Origin: Nonomuraea aurantiaca
Lineage (GTDB): Bacteria; Actinomycetota; Actinomycetes; Streptosporangiales; Streptosporangiaceae
NCBI RefSeq assembly: GCF_020215705.1
Contig: NZ_JAIWNB010000039.1
Coordinates: 1-64,000 of the forward strand
DNA length: 64,000 nt
Direction of reading: 5' to 3'
Shown here: positions 8,161 through 16,549 of the stretch, one piece after another
How positions within the stretch are numbered: position 1 is the stretch's first letter
Layout: each line of letters starts with the position of its first letter
Position numbers and translations under genes: made by a program
Notes under the pieces: generated by a model
The model's database searches: none
What the model saw: the letters and a program-made list of their open reading frames with translations, nothing else
What the model was told of the DNA's origin: nothing

Positions 8161-8460
8161 ATGTCCGAGGCATGCGGGGTGTCCTACGACACCCTCGCCT
8201 GGACCCAGGAGTGGTATGTGCGGGAGGAGACGCTGCGCGAGGCGAACACGGTCCTGGTCAACCACCACTACAAGCTGGAGCTGGCCAAGAAATTCGGCGG
8301 CGGCACCATGTCGTCTTCCGACGGGCAGCGGTTTCCTGTCCGCGGCAAGAGCTTGACGGCCCGGCACATGAACATCCACGGCGGCCGGGTCCCGTCGACC
8401 TACACCCATGTCTCCGACCAGTGGTCGACGTACGGCACGAAGCAGATCGTGCCGACTACG
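8161..8460 (+). mobile_element. Tn3-family transposase, internal fragment
   Basis: About 100 residues match the catalytic-domain end of Tn3-family transposases: SYDTLAWTQEWYVREETLRE, then MSSSDGQRFPVRGKSLTARH and STYTHVSDQWSTYGTK. The frame is closed by a stop just upstream (8150-8152) and the similarity ends near 8455, where unrelated sequence (LLTRLMWRS) finishes the frame at 8493. The element is therefore a dead internal piece with neither end present. A second, different Tn3-family piece lies at 46.2-47.0 kb. Confidence 0.8.
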
Positions 8461-8688
8461 TTCCTGCTCACGCGGCTGATGTGGCGGTCGTGATCGTGGA
8501 GCGTTCTTCTGCTGTTGCGCCGTTGGAACATGTGCTGCTGCGGATGGGCGCCACCCGGTGGGGCCTGACTCGCAGGGATACGCGTGAGGTGCCGCGGCTC
8601 GGCTGGCCCACGGCGCGCCTGTGGTGGCGGTGAACCGCGCAAGGCGGAGCTGGTGCCATGAGGAGGAGGGCCGCAAGGAAGGAGGCCG

Positions 8689-8830
8689 GTGATGACCCGA
8701 CCCGTCGGTATCGACCTGGGCACGACGAACTCGGTCGTGTGCGTGCTGGAAGGCGGTGAGCCGACCGTTGTCACCAACACCGAGGGCTCGCGGACGACCC
8801 CTTCGGTGGTCGCGTTCGCCAAGAGCGCTG
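8689..8830 (+). pseudogene. dnaK: dnaK 5' fragment
   Basis: Behind a good GGAGG site (8681-8685) the frame reads TRPVGIDLGTTNSVVCVLEG, then GEPTVVTNTEGSRTTPSVVA and FAKSADK: the first 46 or so residues of the DnaK ATPase domain with phosphate-loop-1 motif GIDLGTTNS. After about 8830 the Hsp70 sequence stops and the frame runs into unrelated arginine-rich sequence. No other part of DnaK is present. The piece cannot fold as a chaperone and marks a rearrangement breakpoint just before the D-peptide block. Confidence 0.8.
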
Positions 8831-8885
8831 ACAAACGGCGTGCCCGCCATCGAGATCGCGGCCCGGACCGGGGCCGTTCCGATGA

Positions 8886-9869
8886 CTACCTTCCCCGGGC
8901 AACCATGGCCAGGAGGTCGAACGTGAGGCCGGCGGCGGCCAGCGCGGTGATCTGAGCGTGGTCGTAGGCGGGTGAGACCTCGACGACATCCGCACCGACG
9001 ATGTCGAGGTCCGCGAGGGAGTACAGCAGCAGCTGAAGCTCCCGCGTGCTCAGTCCGCCGGGCTCAGGGGTGCCGGTCGCGGGCGCATGGGCGGGATCGA
9101 GCACGTCGATGTCGATGCTGATGTAGACCGGCCGATCAGCCACTCTCTCCCGGAGCCGGTCGGCGGCGTGCTCGATGCCGCGCCGCGCGACGTCGAGTGT
9201 GGAGATCGTCGCGAATCCCAGCTCCCTGTCGTCCTCCAGATCCTTGGCGGCCGGGGTTGTGTGGCGGATGCCCACATGGGCGCAGTGGTTCACCGCCAGC
9301 AGTCGCTCCTCGGTGGCCCGGCGGAACGGAGTGCCGTGAGTGAGCCGCGCACCGAACATGTTGTCCCAGGTGTCGAGATGGGCGTCGAAGTGGATGAGTG
9401 CCACGGGGCCGTGGTGCCGATGGGCGGCTCGCAGCATCGGGAGGGCGACGGTGTGGTCGCCGCCCAGAGTGATGATCCGGTCAGCACTTCGATAGAGCCG
9501 CTGAGCGGCCGACTCGATCTGACTCACCGCCTCGGCGATGTCGAAGGGAGTCACGCCGACGTCACCGGCGTCGGCGATCTGCAACCTCGACCACGGCTCG
9601 ATCTCGAGCCCGAGGTGGTAGGGCCTCAGGAGTTTGGAGCCGGCGCGAATGGCCTCCGGTCCGAATCGTGCGCCTGGCCGGTAGGTGGTACCGGCATCGA
9701 ACGGCACGCCGAAGATCGCGACGTCGGCCCGGGAGACCTCGTCGAGCCGCGGCAGGCGGGCGAACGTGGAGGGCCCCGCGAAACGCGGGAGCTGCCTGAT
9801 GGAATCGGGCGGTCCGACGATCCCTGTGTCGCCGGACTCCGCGAGCTCGTCCTTCTCAACGCTCGACAA
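8886..9869 (-). CDS. agmatinase / arginase-family ureohydrolase
   Basis: The 327-aa protein carries all binuclear-manganese motifs of the ureohydrolase family: ITLGGDHTVALP, LIHFDAHLDTWDN and YISIDIDVLDPAHAPATGTP followed by EPGG. Upstream sequence in frame is non-conserved; the best start is TTG at 9869 with GGGAGGAG seven bases before it. It would hydrolyse the C-N bond of a guanidino compound to urea plus an amine; agmatine is the family default, but guanidino acids or arginine-derived substrates are possible in this context. It is divergent from the serine hydrolase gene, the two sharing a 187-bp control region with a GGTCGATCG motif. Confidence 0.88.
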   Translation of the reverse strand: MSSVEKDELAESGDTGIVGPPDSIRQLPRFAGPSTFARLPRLDEVSRADVAIFGVPFDAGTTYRPGARFGPEAIRAGSKLLRPYHLGLEIEPWSRLQIADAGDVGVTPFDIAEAVSQIESAAQRLYRSADRIITLGGDHTVALPMLRAAHRHHGPVALIHFDAHLDTWDNMFGARLTHGTPFRRATEERLLAVNHCAHVGIRHTTPAAKDLEDDRELGFATISTLDVARRGIEHAADRLRERVADRPVYISIDIDVLDPAHAPATGTPEPGGLSTRELQLLLYSLADLDIVGADVVEVSPAYDHAQITALAAAGLTFDLLAMVARGR

Positions 9870-9944
9870 CGCGATTCTCCTCCCAAGGTGACCGGCCCCC
9901 GTCTTCTGGGCCTCACAATAGTCAGAGCTCTCTCCCGGGCATTC

Positions 9945-9953
9945 GGTCGATCG
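9945..9953. promoter_or_regulatory. candidate PucR-regulon site A (GGTCGATCG)
   Basis: GGTCGATCG lies in the divergent control region of the ureohydrolase and serine hydrolase genes, 76 bp and 104 bp from the two starts. The same nonamer occurs in two other control regions of this block (13175 and 14880). The nonamer also occurs inside coding sequence in this window, so the site is a hypothesis. Confidence 0.35.
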
Positions 9954-10056
9954 CACGAGGGATTCGCGCCGCTTCCGGCCTTCGGCACAATGCGCCGATA
10001 CCTGGTGAGGACAATGATGCGAAGGTCGGCATAACACCCACGAGTGAGGATTCCGC

Positions 10057-11100
10057 TTGCCTGAGAATGCATCGGATGCGTATGCGTCCTCGACTCCAGA
10101 CCTGCTCGGCGCCTTGGACGGAGAGCGCCGGCGCTTGGGCATCCCGGGTGCCGTCGTCCACGTGAGCGGTCCGTCGTACGGCAGTTGGACCCGTGCGCTC
10201 GGCGTTTGCGATCTGGCCACCGGGGTGCGGCTCACCGCCGGCAGCCGCATGAGGATCGGGAGCCTCACGAAGACCATCGTGGCGCTGATCGTCCTACGCC
10301 TGGCGGAAGCCGGAGACCTCTCCTTGGACGATGAGATACAGGTCCATCTGGCAGAGCCGCAGATCCCGCGAGGAGTCACCGTTCGCCGTCTCCTCGACAT
10401 GACCTCGGGCCTGCCCGACTACACCTCGGAGGAGTTCGTCGCCGGTCTGCTCCTCGAGCCCGACCGGCTCTGGACTCCCTCCGAGCTGCTCAAAGTCGCC
10501 CTGCGGAACCCGCAGCAGTTCGAGCCCGGCACCTCCTGGGCGTACTGCAACGCCGGCTACATCATGCTGGGAATGCTCATCGAGCACGTAACCGGCGCAC
10601 GAGTCGAGGACGTCGCGCGCCGGCTGGTCTTCGACCCCCTCGGCATGAGGGAGACCGAGCTCCCGCCGCTGACGCACGACGCCGCCGCCCTGCCGGATCC
10701 TCGGCTGCGTGGGTACCACCGCCGGGACGGCGAACTCGTCGACGCGACGCGCATCAACCCGTCCTGGGCGTGGACCGCCGGTAACGCGGTGTCCACCGTG
10801 GGCGACTTGAGACTGCTCATCGAGGCATCGGTGCGCGGCGACCTCCTCCAGGAGCAGACCCGGCGTGAACGCATGCGCACCCACCCGGTGCCCGACAGCA
10901 CCATCACCTACGGCCTCGGCATCGCGAACTTCGACGGCATGTGGGGCCACAACGGCGAACTGCCCGGATTCCAATCGTTCGCCGGCCACGATCCGGCGAC
11001 CGCGATGACCGTCGTCGTCCTCACCAACCTCGACGACCACTCCGCGGACCTGCTCGCCGCGTTCCTGCGCACCCGGCTCGCGAACGCTGCCGGCTCATGA
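10057..11100 (+). CDS. serine hydrolase, class C beta-lactamase / D-aminopeptidase-like
   Basis: The start is TTG at 10057 behind GAGGAT. The 347-aa product has the penicillin-recognising fold motifs S69-L-T-K72, Y163-C-N165 and GHNGELPGF near the C-terminus (in place of KTG). No signal peptide is seen, so it should be cytoplasmic, unlike cell-wall carboxypeptidases. Family members include D-amino-acid amidases, D-aminopeptidases and esterases. It is coupled to the M20 gene by an ATGA overlap, and together with DppA it points to cleavage of peptides containing D-residues. The substrate is inferred from context only. Confidence 0.85.
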   Translation: MPENASDAYASSTPDLLGALDGERRRLGIPGAVVHVSGPSYGSWTRALGVCDLATGVRLTAGSRMRIGSLTKTIVALIVLRLAEAGDLSLDDEIQVHLAEPQIPRGVTVRRLLDMTSGLPDYTSEEFVAGLLLEPDRLWTPSELLKVALRNPQQFEPGTSWAYCNAGYIMLGMLIEHVTGARVEDVARRLVFDPLGMRETELPPLTHDAAALPDPRLRGYHRRDGELVDATRINPSWAWTAGNAVSTVGDLRLLIEASVRGDLLQEQTRRERMRTHPVPDSTITYGLGIANFDGMWGHNGELPGFQSFAGHDPATAMTVVVLTNLDDHSADLLAAFLRTRLANAAGS

Positions 11101-12284
11101 GGAAAAAGCCGACACCCGAGGATTCCACCGGGCCGGAGGCGTCCGGGAACCTGTCGCTCCTCCTCGAGGATCTGAGCAGACTCGTTCGTACCGAGTCGCC
11201 GTCGACGGACCTGGACGCGGTCGGCCGCTCCGCGCGGGTGGTCGCGGACTTGGTTCATGAGCGCTTGGGGCGTCGGCCAGAGATCCTGTGCGTCGACGGA
11301 GTCGACCATGTCCTGCTGCGCGGGGCCGATCCGAAGGTCATGCTCCTCGGGCACCACGACACCGTCTGGCCGCTCGGCACGTTGGACGAGCTGCCCTACA
11401 CCGAAACTGCCGGCGTCGTCAGTGGCCCGGGCTGCTTCGACATGAAACTCGGCCTCGTCCAGGCGATCCACGCTCTCGCGTGGCTGCGGCGATGCCGCGG
11501 CACCGGCGTCCTCGACCAGGTGACCCTTCTCATCACGGGCGATGAGGAGCTGGGGTCCACGACATCACGGGCACTGATCGAGCAGGAAGCAGGCCGCTGC
11601 CGGGCAGCCCTCGTGCTGGAGGCGGCCGGCCCGGGCGGCGCACTGAAGACGGGGCGCAAAGGCGTGTCCCTCTACCGGATCGAAGTGCTCGGTCGTGCCG
11701 CGCACAGCGGTCTCGATCCGGAGAAGGGCGTGAACGCGACCATCGCGATCGCCGAGGTGGTGCTGGCGATCGCCCAGCTCGCTGACCCGGCGGCCAGTAC
11801 GACCGTCACCCCGACGGTGATGAGCGCGGGCACGACGCCCAACACCGTGCCCGCGACGGCCACCGTGGCTGTCGACGTCCGGGCCGGTACCGCCGAGGAG
11901 CAGCACCGCGTGGACCGGGCGATCCGCGAGGTCACGCCGGTTCTCGTCCCGGCGGAGATCCGGGTGCGGGGCGGAATCAACCGGCCGCCCATGGAACGGA
12001 GCGCGGCAGCGGCACTGTTCAGCCAGGCACAACGAATCGCACGCCGCCTCGGCCATCCTCCGCTGGAGGAGATGACGGTCGGCGGCGCATCGGACGGGAA
12101 CTTCACCGCGGGTATGGGAGTGCCCACCCTGGACGGGCTCGGTGCCGTCGGCGGCGGCGCCCACGCCCGCGACGAGCACGCGGAGATCGCGTGGATCCTC
12201 CCGCGTACGCGACTGCTCACCACCCTCATCGAGGAACTCACAGGTAGGAGCGCCGGGCCTCAACGGCGGGCGGAGATCACCTGA
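11097..12284 (+). CDS. M20-family zinc peptidase/deacylase (CPG2-like)
   Basis: The ATG at 11097 overlaps the previous stop. The 395-aa protein has M20 metal motifs GHHDTVWPLG (H86, D88), GPGCFDMKLG, TGDEELGS and a late HARDEHAEI histidine. The dimerisation domain is present (AAHSGLDPEKGVNATIAIAE). Known M20 activities include glutamate carboxypeptidase and N-acyl-amino-acid deacylase. With an N-acylamino-acid racemase and a COG3375-type acyltransferase in the same block, an N-succinyl- or N-acyl-L-amino-acid hydrolase role is the best inference. Its last 25 bases overlap the convergent dppA-like gene. Confidence 0.88.
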   Translation: MRKKPTPEDSTGPEASGNLSLLLEDLSRLVRTESPSTDLDAVGRSARVVADLVHERLGRRPEILCVDGVDHVLLRGADPKVMLLGHHDTVWPLGTLDELPYTETAGVVSGPGCFDMKLGLVQAIHALAWLRRCRGTGVLDQVTLLITGDEELGSTTSRALIEQEAGRCRAALVLEAAGPGGALKTGRKGVSLYRIEVLGRAAHSGLDPEKGVNATIAIAEVVLAIAQLADPAASTTVTPTVMSAGTTPNTVPATATVAVDVRAGTAEEQHRVDRAIREVTPVLVPAEIRVRGGINRPPMERSAAAALFSQAQRIARRLGHPPLEEMTVGGASDGNFTAGMGVPTLDGLGAVGGGAHARDEHAEIAWILPRTRLLTTLIEELTGRSAGPQRRAEIT

Positions 12285-13105
12285 CGCGCGCGCTCGCTGC
12301 TCGCCGCGAGTTCGTACAGGACTGTGATGAATCCGAGGAGATCCGCCGACGCCGTGAGGACTGTCGACACCGTCCGGTCGGCCGTCCGGGCGCAGCCGGG
12401 GATGCAGGCGGCGAGCTCGGCGGCCACCGGCGAGGGCAGGTCGACCTCGACCTCGAACGACGGGGGCGGCGGCGGACAGCTCAGTGCCGACGCGCGGGCC
12501 ACGGCATCGGCGGCCCCTTCCCGCACCAGGTTCCTCGCCACGCTCGGCGCGACGGAGTCCGTGGCCGAGAATCCGTGTGTCTTCTTCACGGTCACGATCG
12601 TGGCCTCAGGGAAGATCTCGGTCGCGATCGCGCCGATGACGTCATCCCCGGTGACCAGGCCCACCGGGACACCGAGGGATGCCGCGTACAGGGCATTGAC
12701 CTCGGCCTCCGACACCGGTGATCCGTTGACTCTGACCTCACCGAAGTAGGCGGAGAAGGTGTGCGCCAAGAGCCCGGGCGTGCCGGCCGGCGCGTGGTAG
12801 CCCACGAAGAGCGCCACGGCGCAGTCCTCGGTCAGGCCCTCGGCCATGCACTGGGCCTTGGGCTGCCCGAAGACCAGCCGTGCCCTCGGGTCGAGGCGCT
12901 CGTGGATCAGGTTGTCCATCGTCCCGTGGGAGTCGTTCACGAGCACGCTCGTCGCTCCGCCGTCGAAGGCGCCCGCGATCGCGGCATTGGCCTCCTCGGT
13001 CATGAGCTCCTGGGCTCGTGGGTAGCCGTACCCGCCGCGCACGATCTGGTCGAGGGTCGCGATGCCGGCGACGCCCTCCATGTCGACGGAGATGTACGCC
13101 TTCAT
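12260..13105 (-). CDS. dppA: M55-family D-aminopeptidase (DppA-like)
   Basis: The 281-aa protein matches DppA closely: D8 and E10 (SVDMEGVAG), H60 (VLVNDSHG), H104 (VGYHAPAG), the nucleophile-type H115 (GLLAHTFSAYFGEVRVNG) and E133 (SEAEVNALYA) all fall at the positions known for the Bacillus enzyme. M55 enzymes are zinc-dependent, decameric, cytoplasmic and release N-terminal D-amino acids from short peptides. The gene is transcribed towards the M20 gene (25-bp convergent overlap) and divergently from the PucR-type regulator, with 99 bp between the starts. Confidence 0.93.
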   Translation of the reverse strand: MKAYISVDMEGVAGIATLDQIVRGGYGYPRAQELMTEEANAAIAGAFDGGATSVLVNDSHGTMDNLIHERLDPRARLVFGQPKAQCMAEGLTEDCAVALFVGYHAPAGTPGLLAHTFSAYFGEVRVNGSPVSEAEVNALYAASLGVPVGLVTGDDVIGAIATEIFPEATIVTVKKTHGFSATDSVAPSVARNLVREGAADAVARASALSCPPPPPSFEVEVDLPSPVAAELAACIPGCARTADRTVSTVLTASADLLGFITVLYELAASSERARQVISARR

Positions 13106-13174
13106 CGCTGAGCTGCTCCTTCGTCGGTGCCACGCGTCACTCCCATTGTTGTCGAGGCTTTCGCGCCAACACTG

Positions 13175-13186
13175 GGTCGATCGACC
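13175..13186. promoter_or_regulatory. 12-bp palindrome, candidate PucR-regulon site B
   Basis: GGTCGATCGACC is a perfect 12-bp palindrome in the 99-bp control region between dppA and the regulator gene. It contains the GGTCGATCG nonamer shared with sites at 9945 and 14880. It ends 18 bp before the regulator start, a good place for autoregulation. Confidence 0.45.
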
Positions 13187-13204
13187 GAATCAAATCGGAC
13201 ACAG

Positions 13205-14848
13205 ATGTACGATCACACAATGCAAGGCGGTACGAGCAGTCCAGCGAACCTGGGGCGGGTGGTCGAGCGGCTCGGCTCGACGCTGCTGACCATCAAGGCG
13301 GGGCCACGTCAGCCGGCTCGTGCCGTGACGACCGTCATCCTTCACGATCCTCTGGACCAACCCGACGTCCCGCCGGACGCAGTGGTGCTGGGCGTCGGCG
13401 TGGCGGCTGACGACAGCTTGGTCACCCTGGTCAGAGCGCTGGGCGAAGCCGGGGCCACGGCCCTCGTGGTCCGGGAGCCGCTGGCCGTCGACGAGGAGGT
13501 CGCCCGCGAGGCGGAGCGCGGCAAGGTGTCCGTCTTCGGCCTGGTGCAGGGCGCATCGTGGATCCAGGTGGCGACGTTGCTGAGCGGCGCTCTGCATCTC
13601 GGTGCCGATGGGGCGCCCGCTGTCGGCGGCGATGCGGACCGAGACCTGTTCGCCCTGGCGAACTCGCTGTCGGCTCTCCTCGACGCCCCGGTCACCATCG
13701 AGGATCTGTCGTCGCGGGTGGTCGCCTTCTCGGCCGACCAGGCCGGCGCCGACGAGCCGCGCCGCCTGACGATCCTCGGTCTCCAGGTGCCGCAGATCTA
13801 CAGCGAATACCAGAGAGAACAGGGCATGTTCCGCCGCGTGTACGCCTCGGAGCGACCGGTGTTCATGCAGAACCCCGCCCCCGGCACCCGTCCTCGGGCG
13901 GCGATGAGGGTCCAGGCGGGCAATGAGCTTCTCGGCTCCATCTGGGCCGCCGTGGCAGGGCCGCTCACCCCCGAGCGGGAAGCCGCCATGATCGAGGCAG
14001 CACGGGTGATCGCGCTCGAGATGCTGCGTGCCCGCGTCAGCGCCGATGCCTCCCAACGACTCGGAGTGGCCCTGCTGTCCATGCTCCTTGAGGGAGGGAC
14101 CGGCGCGCACGAAGCCGCGCAGCAGCTGGCCTTCGGTTCGTCGCCGGCATGCGTCCTGGTCCTGGGGCCGCTGCTGTCCGACGACGAGGTCCGCACGGCG
14201 GCCGACATCCAGCGAACGGCCTCCGCATTTCGGACGCACCTCAGGCCCACCTATCCGCGGGCCATCGTCGCCCAACTCGGCGGCGCGGTCTACGCCGTCG
14301 TCCCCGTGCGTGCCGCGGCCGCCCCGGCGCTGGCCGCCATGAAGGACCTGGCCGCCGAGTTCATCGCCCGTCTGGACACCATCACCGAGTTCTGCGCCGG
14401 ACTCGGCGGCATCGTCGAGGACGTCAGCGAACTCGGCTCATCCCGGCGCGATGCCGATGCCGCGATGCGGGTGCTGAGCTCCAATCCGCGCGCGGGCAGA
14501 CGCGTCGCGTCACTGGCGGACGTGGCGATCGAGTTCCTCCTGCTCCGCCTCGGCGACCTGATGTCAGCCGACCGCATCGAACTGACCGGCCCGCTCGCCG
14601 ACCTGGAGGACTACGACACCGAACACGACACCCAGCTGGTGCCGACACTCCAGAGCTGGCTCGAGCACTTCGGGGACGTCGCCGCCGCGGCACGAGCCGT
14701 CCACGTGCACAAGAACACGTTCCGATACCGGCTCGGCCGGATCGAGACGATCGGCGGCGTGGATCTGGCCGACCCCGACGAACGATTCGCTCTGATGCTG
14801 CAACTCCGCCTCGGCCCCGGTCGGCGATCGCCGCGGCCACCCGCGTAG
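13205..14848 (+). CDS. PucR/CdaR-type helix-turn-helix regulator
   Basis: The protein is about 547 aa from ATG 13205 (13220 is an equally possible start; neither has a strong ribosome site). It shows an N-terminal PucR-type domain (VLGVGVAADDSLVTLVRALG), a GAF-like centre (residues about 170-310, AMRVQAGNELLGSIWAAVAG) and the C-terminal PucR helix-turn-helix (LQSWLEHFGDVAAAARAVHV, then HKNTFRYRLGRIE). Such regulators activate purine, amino-acid or dipeptide catabolism genes. Its place between dppA and the transporter operon makes it the likely master regulator of the block. Confidence 0.88.
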   Translation: MYDHTMQGGTSSPANLGRVVERLGSTLLTIKAGPRQPARAVTTVILHDPLDQPDVPPDAVVLGVGVAADDSLVTLVRALGEAGATALVVREPLAVDEEVAREAERGKVSVFGLVQGASWIQVATLLSGALHLGADGAPAVGGDADRDLFALANSLSALLDAPVTIEDLSSRVVAFSADQAGADEPRRLTILGLQVPQIYSEYQREQGMFRRVYASERPVFMQNPAPGTRPRAAMRVQAGNELLGSIWAAVAGPLTPEREAAMIEAARVIALEMLRARVSADASQRLGVALLSMLLEGGTGAHEAAQQLAFGSSPACVLVLGPLLSDDEVRTAADIQRTASAFRTHLRPTYPRAIVAQLGGAVYAVVPVRAAAAPALAAMKDLAAEFIARLDTITEFCAGLGGIVEDVSELGSSRRDADAAMRVLSSNPRAGRRVASLADVAIEFLLLRLGDLMSADRIELTGPLADLEDYDTEHDTQLVPTLQSWLEHFGDVAAAARAVHVHKNTFRYRLGRIETIGGVDLADPDERFALMLQLRLGPGRRSPRPPA

Positions 14849-14879
14849 CGACCGGGACCGCATCAGCCGGTCCCGGGTT

Positions 14880-14888
14880 GGTCGATCG
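14880..14888. promoter_or_regulatory. candidate PucR-regulon site C (GGTCGATCG)
   Basis: GGTCGATCG lies in the 153-bp gap upstream of the transporter operon, 113 bp before its first start codon. The extended sequence TTGGTCGATCGTCCAA is itself nearly palindromic. Same nonamer as the sites at 9945 and 13175. Confidence 0.4.
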
Positions 14889-15001
14889 TCCAAGGTCCGT
14901 GCACGCAGATCAGGCGGACGTACGATGCGCCTCTCCGACCAGGCGGGTGAGTCTTGGTGTTCAACGTCACACCCCGACTCGGACCTTAAGGCGGGCCTGT
15001 C

Positions 15002-16549
15002 ATGAATCGACGCGCCGCTGCTTTCGCAGCCCTCCTCATCGCTCTGCCAGCTCTTGCGGCTTGCGGCGGCTCGGGCTCGGGCTCGGACGGGGGCCAGGCG
15101 GGCTTCGCGACGGACGGCACGTTCGCGTTCGCGATCGACTCCGACCCAGGCGACCTGAATCCGCTCGTCACCAACCTCGTCAACGCGCAGATCGTCGGAA
15201 TGTACTCCTACGACACGCTGATCTTCCTCGACGCCGAGACGGCCAAGCCCGCGCCCTTCCTGGCGAAGAGCTGGACCGAAAGCCCGACCAAGGTCACCTA
15301 CACCCTGAACGACGCCATCACCTGCGCCGACGGCACGCCGTTCACCGCGCAGACCGCCGCTGACAACCTCAACTGGATCGTCGACCCCGCCAACAAGTCG
15401 CCGCGCCTGGAATCCGTCGTGCCGGCAGATGCCAAGGCGAGCGCGAAGGGGAACGTTCTCACCGTCGCCACCTCCAAGCCGCGGCCCTTCATGCTGTACG
15501 ACATCGGCTCGCAGCAGCTGGTGTGCGAGCGCGGCCTGAAGGACCCCAAGAGCCTCTCCGCGGGGAGCGACGGCACCGGCCCGTTCGCCATCGATCGCGT
15601 CGTGGCCGGAGACTCGATCACGATGACCCGCCGAGAGGGCTACACGTGGGGCCCCAAGAACAGCACCTCGAACACGCCGGGGATGCCGAAGACCGTGACG
15701 ACCAAGATCGTGCCGAGCCCGTCGACCAGAGCGAACCTGCTGCTGTCCGGTCAACTCAACGCGGCCATAGTGAGCGGCAAGGACGAGGAACGCCTCGCCG
15801 CTCTCAAGTCGCAGCCGACGCCGGCCATGTCCGGAATGATCGTCTACAACCACCATCAAGGTCTCCCGACCGCTGAGGCCGCCGTACGGCGCGCACTGAC
15901 CCAGGCGATCGACCTCGACACCCTCACGAAGATTCTGACCGGCGGCAAGGGCGAACGGGCGAAATCGCTGCTCTCCGAACACCCGAGCCGGTGCGCCTAC
16001 GACACCGTCCAGGGCAACCTGCCTTCCCACGACCCGGACGCCGCCGGCCAGGCCCTGCGCGCGGTGGGCAAGCCGGTCGACATCACACTTGTCTACGACA
16101 ACTCCACGGACACGGGCAGCGCCGCCGCGGAATACGTCGCGAAGCAGTGGGAGACCGCCGGCGCCGCCGTGAAACTCGACGGTGGTGACGAGAACTACAT
16201 CCTCAGCCGGACCTTCGCGGCCAAAGACCCGTCGGGCTGGACGGCATCGCTGGGGCTCAACCTCCAGACGGGCACACCGGCCATCTTCCCGCAGTACCTC
16301 TCCGGACCTGCCGCTCCTGCGGGGACAAACTTCGCCTCCATCGACAACAAGGACTACAACCGCAGCGTCGCCGCGGCCGCCGGCCGGACCGGTGACGATG
16401 CCTGCAAGGCCTGGGCCGAGGCGGAGAAGACCCTGATGACAAGCGCTGACCTCATACCGGTGTCCGTCACGCCGTACAAGATGTACTTCAATGGCGCGAC
16501 GGCGCTCTACCTGCCCATCGGCGGCTCCGCGATCCGCGTGCTGAAGTGA
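15002..16549 (+). CDS. peptide ABC transporter substrate-binding lipoprotein (SBP family 5)
   Basis: The 515-aa protein begins with a lipoprotein signal ending LPALAAC, so Cys21 is the lipid anchor, followed by a Gly/Ser linker. The family 5 (Dpp/Opp) signature region is visible (GDLNPLVTNLVNAQIVGMYS, then APFLAKSWTESPTKVTYTLN and DAITCADGTPFTAQTAADN). It binds peptides or nickel-like ligands outside the membrane and delivers them to the permeases. The stop overlaps the next start (GTGA). It is the first gene of a five-to-six-gene coupled run. Ligand specificity for D-peptides is inferred from context. Confidence 0.93.
   Translation: MNRRAAAFAALLIALPALAACGGSGSGSDGGQAGFATDGTFAFAIDSDPGDLNPLVTNLVNAQIVGMYSYDTLIFLDAETAKPAPFLAKSWTESPTKVTYTLNDAITCADGTPFTAQTAADNLNWIVDPANKSPRLESVVPADAKASAKGNVLTVATSKPRPFMLYDIGSQQLVCERGLKDPKSLSAGSDGTGPFAIDRVVAGDSITMTRREGYTWGPKNSTSNTPGMPKTVTTKIVPSPSTRANLLLSGQLNAAIVSGKDEERLAALKSQPTPAMSGMIVYNHHQGLPTAEAAVRRALTQAIDLDTLTKILTGGKGERAKSLLSEHPSRCAYDTVQGNLPSHDPDAAGQALRAVGKPVDITLVYDNSTDTGSAAAEYVAKQWETAGAAVKLDGGDENYILSRTFAAKDPSGWTASLGLNLQTGTPAIFPQYLSGPAAPAGTNFASIDNKDYNRSVAAAAGRTGDDACKAWAEAEKTLMTSADLIPVSVTPYKMYFNGATALYLPIGGSAIRVLK

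Noticed and set aside
9870..10400. Long N-terminal extension of the ureohydrolase (upstream in-frame starts to 10400)
   Set aside because: The extra sequence is antisense to the serine hydrolase start and has no family similarity; TTG 9869 with GGGAGGAG fits the known family length.
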